A stretch of 64,000 bases of DNA from Tricholoma matsutake (Eukaryota; Basidiomycota; Agaricomycetes; Agaricales; Tricholomataceae), in contig AP026549.1 in the NCBI GenBank assembly GCA_026075535.2, forward strand, positions 3,658,001 through 3,722,000. The letters run 5' to 3'. Position 1 is the stretch's first letter; each line of letters opens with the position of its first letter. This document shows, one piece after another, positions 40,551 to 52,800 of the stretch. Under the pieces are notes generated by a model, which was not told where the DNA came from, did no database searches, and was given only the letters and a program-made list of their open reading frames with translations. The translations under genes were made by a program, and so were the position numbers.

Positions 40551-43500
40551 TTATGCCTCGACTTCCAGGTGAGAAAATATTATGTTTGTCCCCTCTGTGA
40601 AATTTTGGTAAGGCCAGAATTTCATCCCCTCATACACCATTCTCGCAATGTGACACGGAGCATTCAGATTATGTTTAAAGAATTGGGCGATTATGTTACA
40701 TGCTCGCTTACAATTCTCTTCAGGTTCCCATGAATTATTTTCATCGGTATAGTTTTTCCACTTTATTAAGAACTCCAATTTGTTCTGTCAAAGACATGAG
40801 TCTAGAATTTCTTCAACTATGTATTCTGGAGCACCTTCTACTATTATCGGAGGTTGCGGAGTAGTTTGTTGGCCAGGAATAGTGGGCGGGCAGTAAGGGC
40901 GTAGGTGGGATACATTAATCTCGGGATCAATCTTGAATGATCGGGGTAATTTTAGCACTACCGCATTAGGCGAGATCACTTTAGAGATCGCATATGGGCC
41001 AACTTGTTTCTCCGTAAGTTTCCTCGAAGGTCATGGAATATTCAGGTCCTTGGTACTTAGCCATACCAAGTCACCAACTTATGTACTCTGGAGTGCGTGC
41101 TCAAGTACGATCCGCATGTCGCATCATGTCATCACATGCTTTCTTCAATGCCGCCTCTGCTTCTTCTTGTACCTTTTGCATCTTAGATACAAAATCTTCT
41201 ACTGACTGTACTTTGACTTCCCTTCTGGGTTCTACTCCCATGCAAGGATGATATCCATAATTCACGAAAAAGGGTGACATACAAGTAGCCGAATGGAATT
41301 TGTTATTGTGGGAAAATTTGGCAATTGCCAGCCATTTGGGCCAGTCGGTTTGTCAGTAGTTGACAAACATACATAGGTACTGCTCCAACTCCTGGTTCAT
41401 TCTGTCTGTCTGCCCATCAGTCTGCAGGTGATATGCCATAGATAATTTAGTTTGAATTCCCAATATGTTGTTTAGTTCTCGCATAAACACAGAAGCAAAT
41501 TGTGGTCCGCGATCAGAGATAACGGTATCGGGTAACCCATGTAACTGCCATACCTGATTTAGATAGAGGCATGCCAAGCCCAATGATGAGGTTTCTGTAG
41601 TAGTAGGAATAATATGGACCTCCTTTGTAAAGTGGTCGCATACTACAAATATTGCATCGTACCCTTGAGCCTCGGGTAATCCGGTAATAAAATCCACAGA
41701 TATATCTTGCCATGGCGCTTTAGGTATAGGGTTCGGCATTAATTTTCCTGCAGGTTTCTCTGGAAATTTCTTCCCCCTCATGCATGTATCACATCCATCC
41801 ACATACCCCAACACATACTTCAAAATTCTGGGCTACCAATAATTTCTCATTACTAATTCCAACGTCTTCCATCTTCCTGGGTGTCCAGCAATCAGTGTAT
41901 TGTGATGTAACTGGACAATCTCCCTTTGCAAATCCTGATCCTTCAGTACATACACTTTTCCTTGAAACAACACCAACCCTTGTTCCTCAGCCCATTCATC
42001 TCCTTTGATATTACCTTTCTTTTCTCCCTTCAGAGCTTTCACGGCTTCCACTACTTCATCATCCATTTCCGAACATTGTCTAATTTTAGACAACATTTCT
42101 GTTTCCGAGCTATCTATTAATAGATGCCCTTGATGCATAGCACAAATGTGAAAGTATTTGGGTTTGAGTAAGGTAACATTTTTATTGTCCTCCTCCACCC
42201 CCCTTTTATGATCAATACATCTGGATAATGCATCTGCTTTCCTCATTAAGCTTCCCGCTTTGTGGACCAAGTGAAAGTTGAAACGTGATAGGAATAGTGC
42301 CCAACGCGCTTGCCGGTGATTAAGCTTTTTAGCGGACATGAAGTATTGCAGATTTTGATGATCCATCCAGATCTCAATCTCATGTGTACATCCCTCCAAA
42401 TAATGCCTCCATGCCTCCAATGCTCATATTATCCCCAACATCTCTTTGTCATGCACATCATAATTCCTCTCTACATCATTCAACCCTTTTGACAAGTATG
42501 CACAAGGATGCCATTTGTCATCTTTGCACAGCATTGATAATACTGCTCCAGTAGCAAAATTGGATGCATTGGATTCCACTCGCAAAGGGCATGTGAAATC
42601 TACTGGGGCTAATATTGGTCCCTCCACAAACTTCCTCCTCAACTCCTCAAATGCTGTCTGCTGCTGCTCTCCCCACCTCCATACTACTCCCTTTTGCGTA
42701 AGGTTATGTAAGGGTGCGGCAATTTTAGAAAAATTGTGCACAAAGTGATGATAATAATTTGCGAGTCCCAAGAAGGCTTGAACCTCCTTGACACGGGTGG
42801 GCACAGGCCAATCTGTGATCGCCTGTACCTTGATCGGATCCATTTTGATCCCGTCAGGGCTGATCAATAATCCTAGGAACTCAATCTCGCTTGCCCCAAG
42901 CACACACTTCTCTGGTTTCAAAAATAGATCATTCTCTGCCAACCTCCATAGCACCTCCTGCACTATCGCCTCATGATTCTCTTCATCCTCCGTGAATATC
43001 AGAATGTCATCAATAAATATTATTACCATGCCTTTGTCTATTACGTCCTTGAAAATGTCATTCATCATATTTTGAAAGGTTGGGGGACTATTAGTCATCC
43101 CAAAAAACATGACAAGCGGCTCAAAGGATCCTCGACACGTGGCAAATGCTGCCTTCCACTCATCTCCTTTCTTTATTTGTACATTGTTGTATCCCCATCG
43201 TAAATCCAATTTTGTAAAGACCTTGGCTTTTCCCACCTTGTCAATTATTTCTGAGATCAATGGCAGAGGGTATGCGTTCTTCACTGTCCACTCATTCAAA
43301 TACCTATAATCTGTACACATCCTCTTCCTTTGGTCTTTCTTTGGCACGAAGAATATTGGTGACATCTGCGGTGATTTCGAAGGTCGTATGTATCCTTTGT
43401 GCAATTGCTCCTTCAGGAATGCATCCACTTCTTCTTGTTCCATCAGAGATAACGGATATACCTTCAACTTCTTCGGCACAAACCCTGGCTTCATCTCAAT

Positions 43501-44181
43501 CACATGATCCCATGGCTTCCACACCGGCATTCGCTCAGACTCCTTCTTCTGAAACACTGACAGATATTTGTGATACACTTTTGGCACCCATTCCTCCACT
43601 GGCTTCTCCACCTTCATGATATTCTTGTCCCATGACTGTCCTCCACAAATTGTTCTAAAGGTTTGCTTCTGCTCTTCTTTCTCAATCATGATTGGAACTT
43701 CCCCATTTGGCATTTCCTCATCCTCCACTTCCTCCATTGTAACAGAATACTTTCTCAGATGTTCTTTCTCTTTCTTTTTCCTTTTTTCCTTCTTCATCTT
43801 CCTCCCATACACATTACATTCCTTAGGACAATGAGTCATTTGTACTTTCCCAGTTTTCCAATCAATTTCAGGATTATGCTTCCATAACCACGGACATCCT
43901 ATTATTAGATTGGTTTTCCCAAGATCACACACTTCGAATATGGCTCGCTCCTGATGCTCCTGATACTTTAGTACCATAGTCACCTCCTCCTTGATAGTTC
44001 CTCCACGATTGACTGTTCCATCAATATTGTACACCATTATAGGTTGTGCCAGCTTGCATGTGTTAATACCGTTTCCGGTAATTAAGGATCGATTAATAAA
44101 TAATCCTGTAGCACCACTATCAAGCAACACTTCCACATCAATAGCTGCATGCGTGTCCACTGTCTTCAATCCCACAGTCAA
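40551..44181 (-). pseudogene. Chromovirus pol relic (protease, RT, RNase H, integrase, chromodomain)
   Basis: Minus strand. Protease: VLLDSGATGLFI (residues about 18-29 of the 585-codon block 44181-42424). RT: PSKSPQMSPIFFVPKK, FTKLDLRWGYNNVQIKKGDE, MFFGMTNSPPTFQNMMNDIF and VIFIDDILIFT. RNase H: SNASNFATGAVLS and NYDVHDKEMLGII, then a TGA (42421-42423, where the intact relative has arginine), [12 protein letters not shown]. Integrase: [60 protein letters not shown]. The final catalytic glutamate motif reads TDRMN instead of TERVN, so the active site is also damaged. Frameshift before the chromodomain, which reads EYIVEEILDS and FLIKWKNYTDENNSWEPEEN. Confidence 0.9.
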
Positions 44182-45125
44182 GGTGATTTCTGGTTCTATT
44201 CATGCAGAGCGAATAAAGAATTTAGGGGTTTTTGGAAATAGTGCTCGGCAATTTTCTTGGTCACGTGATTCATAACAGTTGTACTCCTCCTCGATTTCCT
44301 TTTCTGATTTACTCTGGGTTTCCTCGGATACTAATACATTGTAACAATTCTGGGTCACCAATGGGGAAACCTTCACTGGGACTCTTCCACAAAATTCTTC
44401 TGCTTGCCTTCCTCTGGCTTCCTCAATTGTAGCTTCCCTAATCTTTCTTTTCTGCCTACAATTCCTAGAAATGTGTCCTAACTGCCCACAGTTAAAACAT
44501 TTAAGTGGGGCTCATCTCCCTGCTTGATCAACCTCCATTGCCTCTGCTGGTGCTGCTGACTCCGTAACCATAGGTGTCACTGCCATGGCCAGTGGCTGTG
44601 CCCTTGGAGCTTGTGCCTGAGGTGCCTTTCCTTTCTCAGACTTTCCTCCTGATGACTTTCCAAATTTACTACTTCCATACATCAACTTTGACTCCGCCTG
44701 TTCCTGCCGATATTGCCGGTCAAGGCGCATTGCCCAATTATACCACTCGTCCAATTTCTCTGGCATAGAAGGTAGTCGGTAGATAGACTTGAATAAGGAG
44801 GGATTTAATCCTGCTTTCAAAAACTCTACCAATGCGGCTTCTCCCATGTCCATTTGTGAAGCTTCTGCTTTGAACTGCAAAATAAATTCATCCGCCATTA
44901 AGGAACCTTGGTGCATGGTCTTTAATTTAGCATTGGCTGTCGCCTTTGGATTAGGGTCTCCAAACTGTGCCTCCAATCTCTCCAGAAATTCCTTGAAGGT
45001 TGCAAATGGTTTATTTCCCACAGCAATTTGATTAATAGCCTCGTTTCTCCAGAACTGTGCTTTCCCCCCCTGAATATATGAGAGAGCAAACATAATCCTA
45101 GACTCGGCTGTACAAAACTCGGGCT
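44182..45125 (-). pseudogene. Chromovirus gag relic
   Basis: Minus strand: EFCTAESRIMFALSYIQGGK, FATFKEFLERLEAQFGDPNP, MHQGSLMADEFILQFKAEAS and EWYNWAMRLDRQYRQEQAES form the capsid region; AMEVDQAGR leads to a TGA and then the zinc knuckle CFNCGQLGHISRNC (about 44455-44500). The N-terminus is missing because of the junction near 45128. The sequence immediately before pol has another TGA where arginine is expected (SA-stop-IEPEITL). Confidence 0.85.
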
Positions 45126-45131
45126 CCTCCC

Positions 45132-46125
45132 ATGGATGTATGGGAGAAGGTGACCAAGTTGAACCCAGAACCGACGATGTTGACCCCTCTGGAAACCACA
45201 ATCTTTCTCAAAGAGGGGAAACAGGTAGAGCTGACGAAGCCGAGAGGATTTTGCAAAGTGTCAGATGAGACGTACTCTGTAAACGATGCAGATGTAGCCA
45301 CTCAAGTGTCTCAAGTGGAGGAAGTGCTTTGGACACAGGGGGTGAAGGCGAATCAAACAAGAAGAAGCAAATTTACCAATCACAGTTACCATGCTATACC
45401 ACAGAACTCGAGGCGCAATCTAAGGAACCCAACAAGAACAGGAAGTGCACTCGTGAGATGCTTGCCACTTTGCAGAAGGACCTCTCCTTTGCTGAACGAG
45501 AGATCAGAAGAGCAACCTCCGCTCCTCAAGGCTTCCCTGAGTCCGAGTGGAAGCACATCTTCAAGGGAGAGGCCATTAACCTTGATGCCATCTTCAGCAA
45601 CCTCCACCACATTGCCCCTCCTAAGGAGAATGTGGGACGCACCGGTAGCACAGAAATATCTCTTGGAAGAACAGATCCTGCTCACAAAGTCCAAACGAGC
45701 AGCGATTGGACTGTTGCCTGGAATGCTGCGATGAAAGCAACTTCATACATATTTCCACACCAAACCAAAGAACTTTGCCAATGGGGAGACTATATGGCAT
45801 CCAAGTTCTCAGCCAAATATGTCAATGCTCATCACAAACTCATCACTTTTGACAGAGCCATCCGATCCATGGTTGGTGGAGGGCAATCGGTTATCCTCAC
45901 CAAAAGAGACCAGTTTACTTACCTATACTCTGCTTACCTCCTTCCCGATGGTATCCAAGGAAACTCAAGTGGAAAAATGGCAACAGGAGACCAACGCGCT
46001 AAAGAACGATCAGCTGAGATCTGTAGATGTTTCAACAGTGTTGCAGGATGCCGCAATGCAGCACACTGTTCAGTAAAAAACAACGGTATATCCGTTCAGC
46101 GGATTTCTGCAAAACGATGATAGAT
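45132..46125 (+). pseudogene. Fragment resembling ORF1 of DIRS-like (tyrosine-recombinase) retroelements
   Basis: Plus strand, two frames joined near 45330. It reads LTPLETTIFLKEGKQVELTK, then SQLPCYTTELEAQSKEPNKN, FPESEWKHIFKGEAINLDAI, FSNLHHIAPPKENVGRTGST, TSSDWTVAWNAAMKATSYIF, DYMASKFSAKYVNAHHKLIT, VGGGQSVILTKRDQF and a degenerate CCCH-like finger ICRCFNSVAGCRNAAHC. From memory this order is usual in the ORF preceding reverse transcriptase and tyrosine recombinase in Agaricomycete DIRS/Ngaro-type elements. The start is cut at 45131 and no RT follows. Assignment is tentative; it could be another gag-like family. Confidence 0.55.
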
Positions 46126-46827
46126 CCGTCAGGAGCGGATTGGGCCCATGTCAGGAAAGACTCGTGTGGGCCCAGGGTGTGATGCATCCATGTGGGCCCA
46201 GTATACAGCTTCACTGAAGAATTCTCGGTGGCAGCAACATCTGAATCATGGCACCAGCTAGCATGGTCATCATTTTACTACATGTTACCACATATAATTG
46301 GCCCACCACTGGTTTTCTTATAGACATCGGCCTATATGGACATATCGTTGGTGCTGGTTCCCGGTGCTGATGATCATTGTAGGTTTGGTAGGAAAAAGTG
46401 CAGCAGCAGGTCAGCGGTTGGATGCATACAGCGTCGGGTCACAGCAGATATGGTTGGATGTATGCAGCGCCGGGACATACCACACTAGCCAATTGTTTTA
46501 GACACTGATGTGATGTCCTGCTATAGATTATGGTTAGATATAAATGAATGTCCCAATGTTGGGGCCAGAATCCGGAGGTATGAGCGCACAATTTTACTGA
46601 CTTGACAGAGGGTGTAGTTAAGAGTTTGAACTGCTTACCACATATACATGGGCCCATGCAATGATTCCATTTGACAGGGAACAATCGTATTGGCCCACCA
46701 CCAGTTTTCCTATAGACATCGGCCCATACGGACTTATCATTCGTGCTTGTTCCCAGCGCCGATTATAATTTTGTCCATTGATTACTTAATCATCCAAACA
46801 TTCTGTATCTACAACTGCATTGAAGTT
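46126..46827. repeat. Non-coding region with an 80-bp direct repeat
   Basis: ATTGGCCCACCACTGGTTTTC... at 46290-46372 recurs at 46686-46767 with about 15 percent differences. TGGGCCCA words are frequent. The repeats may be subterminal parts of the KDZ element to the right. No gene seen. Confidence 0.5.
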
Positions 46828-49800
46828 ATGATATCCCGCTATACAAACCTCAAATCCGTGCCTCGCTGGCCATATAAACCTGACCCTGTTACTGCTGGTG
46901 AATTGGCTACCGCATTGAATCAAATAGAAGACGAGCATCAGAGGAACACTGATTTCCTAGAGAACCCTCACCCTACAGTCAAACCTACTGAGTTCCATGA
47001 GCAGGCCATCGCTGCTCAACAGGTAGCTCATGATCTCAGCATTCGAGAGAGTACTATGGGACTACTACCAGCATGGAATGATCTAGCACATGGGCAGGAA
47101 GTGCTGTTGTATGGAACGTCACATCTCCGTGCTGCAATCACTGCATGGATCCTTGCAGTAGATAACAATGAAGACTACAAAGAGTCACGGTTGGGGTGGG
47201 TGTCTAGCCTATTTTTTGAGACTGTAAGTGAACATATTGTGATTGCCAATTATCGGATCACTATAAGGGCAACCTAAGCCTCTAGCAAAGGGAAATCCGA
47301 AGTTAAAATTATACTACATAATACAGGCATTGGGAGCGCACCTAGCAAAGGGAAATCCGAAGAGAAAACTCTAAGGATCCCCTTGCTGATGCCCAGTATA
47401 TGTGAAGACGACAAAAATCAAATATAACCTAAAAATAGAAAAAGGCGGAGATAGGCGGATCAAGGCCGCCGAATGACATCATACCAAGGGGTATGTGTCG
47501 GAAGGGGTACTCCGCCTCTAAATATAAAAGTGTCAACATATACAAACATGATAGCAAGGGAAAATTAGTAATAAAATCCGGAAAAATCATAGAAAATGAA
47601 GAATAGAAGGAAATGAGGTGGGGAAAAATATGGGACGAACATAAAAAATAGGAAAAACACACAGGGCACCCCCTTAGTCCCCTTACATCACCCCCTCTCT
47701 AAGATGCATCGCCCCGATGCATTCGAAATCGTATACGACCAAAGTCCGTGACTTGAATGCGACGCGGTGCAGCAGTGTGCCGTCGGTGGAATTCCTTGAT
47801 TAACCGAGGGGCATTTACGTCAGACTCTTCGACCCATGAGTTCTCCTCATACCCATAACCCTTCCAATGTACCAAATACTGGAGTTTTCCTCGACGCAAA
47901 CGGCTGTCCAAGATTGACTCGACTTCATATTGGGGTTCTCCCTCGATCACTGTAGGTGGTGGTGGTGGGTGTGAATGGCGTCCCGGGAACGGATCTGGGG
48001 GAGCTGGAAGCAATTTGACGACATGGAAGACGGGATGGAGTCTGGACATGGAGGCTGGGAAGCGTAGACGATAGGCATGTGTTCCAACGCACTTGACAAT
48101 GGGGAAAGGTCCCAAGAAGCGATGAGCGAGTTTCTTGGATGGACGTGTAGTGGAGATGTCACTGGAGTCAAGATAAACTCGATCACCAACCTTGTACTGA
48201 GGGGTTGGGGAGTGGCGCTGGTTGTAAAATCGCGCCATGTCGTCCTTCGCCTTTGCTAAGGCTGCCCTTGCCTCCTCCAAGCTATCCCTCATGCGTTCTG
48301 TGAACTCATTCACTGTCTCGATGTGTGAGGGAGTTTGGCGAGGTTCAAATCCCATGCGTGGATGTCGTCCAGTGTCTAAGAGGAAAGGGGTCTGTTGAGT
48401 GGAAGCATGGACATGGTTGTTGTATCCGAACTTGGCCAAAGGAAGGAGATCATCCCAATCGTCCTGGCGTTCATTGACAAAGAGGCGGATGTACTGCTCC
48501 AGTTCCTGGTTGACTCGCTCCGTCTGGCCATCAGTTTGTGGGTGATAAGCAGTTGAAGCGAGGAGTTTGATCCCCAGGAGTCGGTACAGCTCACGAGTGA
48601 ACTCTGCCATGAACTGAGGGCCACGATCCGAGAGGAAGGCACCAGGAAGTCCATGTAACTTCCACACGTGGTGGAGGTAGAGTCGAGCGGCACCTAGGGC
48701 ACTGACAGTGGTGTGAGTGGGAATGAAGTGAGCGTGTTTTCCCACTGAGTCAACTGTGCACATCACCGCATCAAACCCGTTTGACTCTGGCAATTCCACC
48801 ACAAAGTCGACGCTGACGACATCCCAACGACTCTCTGGAACAGGAAGAGGGTGTAGCTCACCAATAGGCTTGCGACGAGGGACCTTGGTGTGTAAGCAAA
48901 GGTCACAAGTGCGACAATACTGACCAATGAGCCGTGACATTTGTGGCCACCAATAGTTCCGTGAGGTGAGCTCCAAGGTCTTCCAGCATCCAGGGTGGCC
49001 AGCAATCTGTGAGTCATGGTGTTGGGATATGATGCGCCGGCGAAGGTCTGGGTCATTGGGAACATAGATGCGATCCCTGAAATACAACAAGTCCTCCTTT
49101 TCAGCCCACTCTGCTGCACGTAAGGAAAGGGTCGATCCCTTCCTCAGTTCTTTAACAGCTCGGGCGACAACATCCTCATGTAAACCGCTACGGTTTGCGC
49201 GACGAATGTCACGTAGAATGTCCCGCTCCTCGCCCTGGGGTACGATGCCTTCCAGTGCCCGAATGGTGAACAGGTCTGGCTGCAACAGCACAATGTTTTG
49301 GTTGTCACCGCTGCCATCCCCATGGTCTGCACGTCGGGATAGGGCATCGGTCTTCCCCATGCTGCGACCCGGACGGTGGTGCAAGGAGAAGTCGAATCTA
49401 GATAGATACAGGGACCAACGAGCTTGACGACGGTTCAATTTCTTGGCCGTCATGAAGTACTCGAGGTTCTTGTGATCCGTCCAAATTTCCACCTTGCGTT
49501 GGGCACCCTCGAGGAAGTGTCGCCACTCCTCAAGCGCACGCATTATCGCCAACATCTCCTTGTCATGGATCTCGTAGTTTCTCTCTACAGCACTAAGGCT
49601 TTTGGAGTAGAACACAACAGGATGCCACTTCTGGTCCTCCGGAGACTGCTGAGACAACACAGCGCCCGTCGCAAAGTCAGAACTGTCGGCTTCTACACGA
49701 AAAGGACGCGAATCGTCAGCAAAGGTAAGGATCGGAGCGGAAGTGACCATCTCCTTAAGCTTTTCGAACGCCTCCTGTTGTGCATTATCCCACCTCCATG

Positions 49801-52800
49801 CCTCCTTTCCTGTCAAGTCGAACAGCGGTCGTGCATGATGTGAGAAATCCTTGATAAAACGCCGATAAAAATTGATGAAGCCCAGGAAAGACTGCACCTC
49901 CTTGTTCGTGGGCGTAGGCCAAGCTGTGACCCCATTTACCTTGATAGGATCCATCTCCACTTGACCCTCCGAGATAATCAGGCCGAGGTACTCGATCTTG
50001 GTCCTTTCGAACTCGCATTTGTCCTGACGAAGGTAGAGTTTGTACCGTCGAAGTCGCTCTAGGACGAGGCGCGTGATGCGACAGTGCTCTTCAACCGTGC
50101 GAGTGAAGATGAGGATGTCATCGAGATAGATGCAGACAACGCCTTCGAGGATGAGGTCATGGAAGATGTCGTTCATCATGGTCTGAAAGGTGGCAGGGCT
50201 ATTAGTAAGGCCAAAGAACATGACAAGCGGTTCAAAAAGACCACGGTTGGTACGAAAGGCTGCCTTCCACTCATCTCCCTCCTTTATCCTCACATTATTA
50301 TAGCCCCAACGGACATCGAGCTTGGTGAAGTATCGGGCTCCACGGAGCTGGTTTACGAGTTCGGAGATGAGGGGTAGTGGGTAGCGATTTTTGACCGTGA
50401 TGTTGTTGAGTCTTCTGTAGTCTTGAACTGGTCGAAGTGAGCCATCCTTCTTCTTGACAAAGAAAAAGGGAGAGGCCATGGGTGACTTCGATGGTCGAAT
50501 ACGTCCAGAGGCCAGGTGCTCGTCGATGAACTGGTCAAGCTGCCGTTGTTCCTCCGGAGAGAGAGGATAGACCTTGCAGGATGAAGGGGTTGCACCGGGG
50601 GTGAGTTCGATCGCGTGATCCCATGGCTTACGCGCAGGAAGAGAGTCGAATGACTCCTTGGAGAACACGTCTTCAAACTCATGGAGATGAGGGAGTAAGG
50701 AGTTAGTAGAGGATTTAGCAGCATTGTTTTTGTGGAAGGCCTCGGCGAGGCGTTGGGATATGTTCGATGTGGCACACACCTCATGCGATGAGCGAATCGC
50801 AGTGTAGAAGATCCGATCACCCTCCTCCACTTCCTCTGGGTCCTCATCATCATCATCCAAGTCCGGCATTAGATCAGGAACCCCTTCCAATTCCACTTCA
50901 GGTATAGGCAGGGGTCCAGCACGACACTTCTGAGTTCGTCGTATTGCCGCCTTCTGTCCACGACGTTCTTGCCTGGCTTCTGTGAAACACGTCCGACAGC
51001 GGGATGGACATCGGCTCATGGTAACCTCCCCGGTGTGCCAGTCGACCTCTGGGTTATGGTCTCGAAGCCATGGATATCCCAAAATCGCCTTTTGCTTTCC
51101 TAATTGAGTGACAGCAAAAAGGGCACGCTCACTATGATCTTTGTAACGGAGAACCAGGTCTGCAACCTCTCGGATGGCACCAGCTTCATTTGAGGATCCA
51201 TCCACGTTATATACAGGTATCGGACGTGAGAGTGAGCGAGTATTTAGACGATGTTGTTGTACCAGATGGGAATCGATGAAGAGACCAGTCGCACCAGAGT
51301 CCAGGAGCGCAGAAACACCGAGTATCTGTCCAGTGTCGGTCGTCTGCAGTTCGATGGCTAGGTTTAAGGAATGTGCAGAGGGAGTGGATGCCACAATATA
51401 CTTGCGTGGTAGTTTATGCTCCCATGATTTAATTTTGGGACGTGGAGTAGAAGGAGAGATGGGGAGAGCAGGTACGTCTTTAGCCAACTTCAAAGGGTCA
51501 GAGAGGGGAGCAGTCACAGAAATGGATTCATTCTCCAGGGATTCAACTGACAAGACTTCAAAGCAGTTATGGACAGGCAGTGAGGGCGTACGATTCACTC
51601 GCTGCGAATAGGAAAATCCTGCTCCTCTACAACTTCCAGCTTAACCTCCTCTGCAACTTGATCCTTTGCTTCCTCAACATCTACAAGTGCCAACAGATCT
51701 TGCAGGAGTTCGTCTCGTCCCTCGGGGGTGAGCATGCGGATATCCTGACGATGGGGACACGCTCCAGCCCTGTGTCCAGGTTCCCCACAACGGTAGCAGA
51801 GATCCAACTTACGTGCACGGCTGCGGGCTGCATCAACATCCATTGGTACTGGATATTGACGGCTGGTGTGGGAGTTTGACGAGCAGGAATGGGGTTAGGG
51901 CGGGGGAGGCTTCGATTGAAGGTGTAGGGTGTATGAGTGGTAGTTGGAGCACGGAATGCAGCATTAAACGCCGCATTTGTGAGTCGGTTCTCGTCACAGA
52001 GTGAAGCAGCTTCATACCAAGCAAGGATATCATCGTCCGCTGGGCGCCCTTCCAACATCTGTGCAATCTGGTCCTGAATTTCTCGGTTGAGCCCCCGTCG
52101 GAACTTCACCACCACTGGTAACCCACTCCCATACCCTGCCATGTCCACCAAATCCTTGAACTCATCGATATAGTCGTCCACGGATCGACGTCCCTGGTGG
52201 TAAGTGGATGACTCAAGTCGTGTCACTGCTCGGTGGCGTTCATTGAGGGGGCAGAAGTGGCGTACAAACTCAGCTTGAAAGTCACCCCAAGTGGAGAAAG
52301 GTAGAGAACCGAGTTCTTTAGTTTGACGTAGGATACGGTCCACATAGAGATAGGCGCGTTCAGATTTCATGTATGTGAAGGCCCAATAAATTTTTGCAGC
52401 CTCATCGACGAATTGATGCGACTGGAGACTAATGTATAACTCACAGGAATTAAGGAATGCACGTCCCTGCGCACGTGCACCATTAAATTCGGCGGGGGGG
52501 GACGGTTTGATCTGGGCACGTTCCTTAGTGGACGCGTTTGGCAAAACATCGTTGTTGGGTGCGCTTGGAGTCGTGAAGGGGGAACTATTAGTCGTAGGGT
52601 TAGCCTGGAGGGTCCTAACGAAGTTTTCAATCGTAGATTTAAGCGAGTCGATTTGCGCGCGCATTCCGGAAACGTCGCTTTCAAGCGCGTCGAAGCGTTC
52701 TGATGCGTCCATGTCGCTAGGGAGCGCGTTTGGCGAAAATGGCGGCGCAATAAAGGCGAGAGTATCTGGAACGGTGTGTAGGGACTCTGTGGAGCTTTGG

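Larger units (their letters stand above)
40150..45130 (-). mobile_element. Degenerate Ty3/gypsy chromovirus
   Basis: Minus-strand element with a 390-bp 3' LTR (40150-40539), a purine tract AAAAGGGGGG (40541-40553 on the minus strand), gag, pol and a chromodomain relic. The 5' LTR and the start of gag are lost at a junction near 45128, where an unrelated plus-strand ORF begins. Gag and pol share one frame, interrupted by TGA and TAG codons. Confidence 0.85.

Noticed and set aside
46690..46827. In-frame upstream extension of the intact gene from an ATG at 46690
   Set aside because: The first 80 bases belong to a direct repeat shared with 46290-46372 that is non-coding there; the ATG at 46828 is preferred.
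51681..51850. Programmed frameshift inside gag
   Set aside because: Kept only as an alternative: no slippery heptamer was seen at the frame change, and a single missing base explains it more simply.
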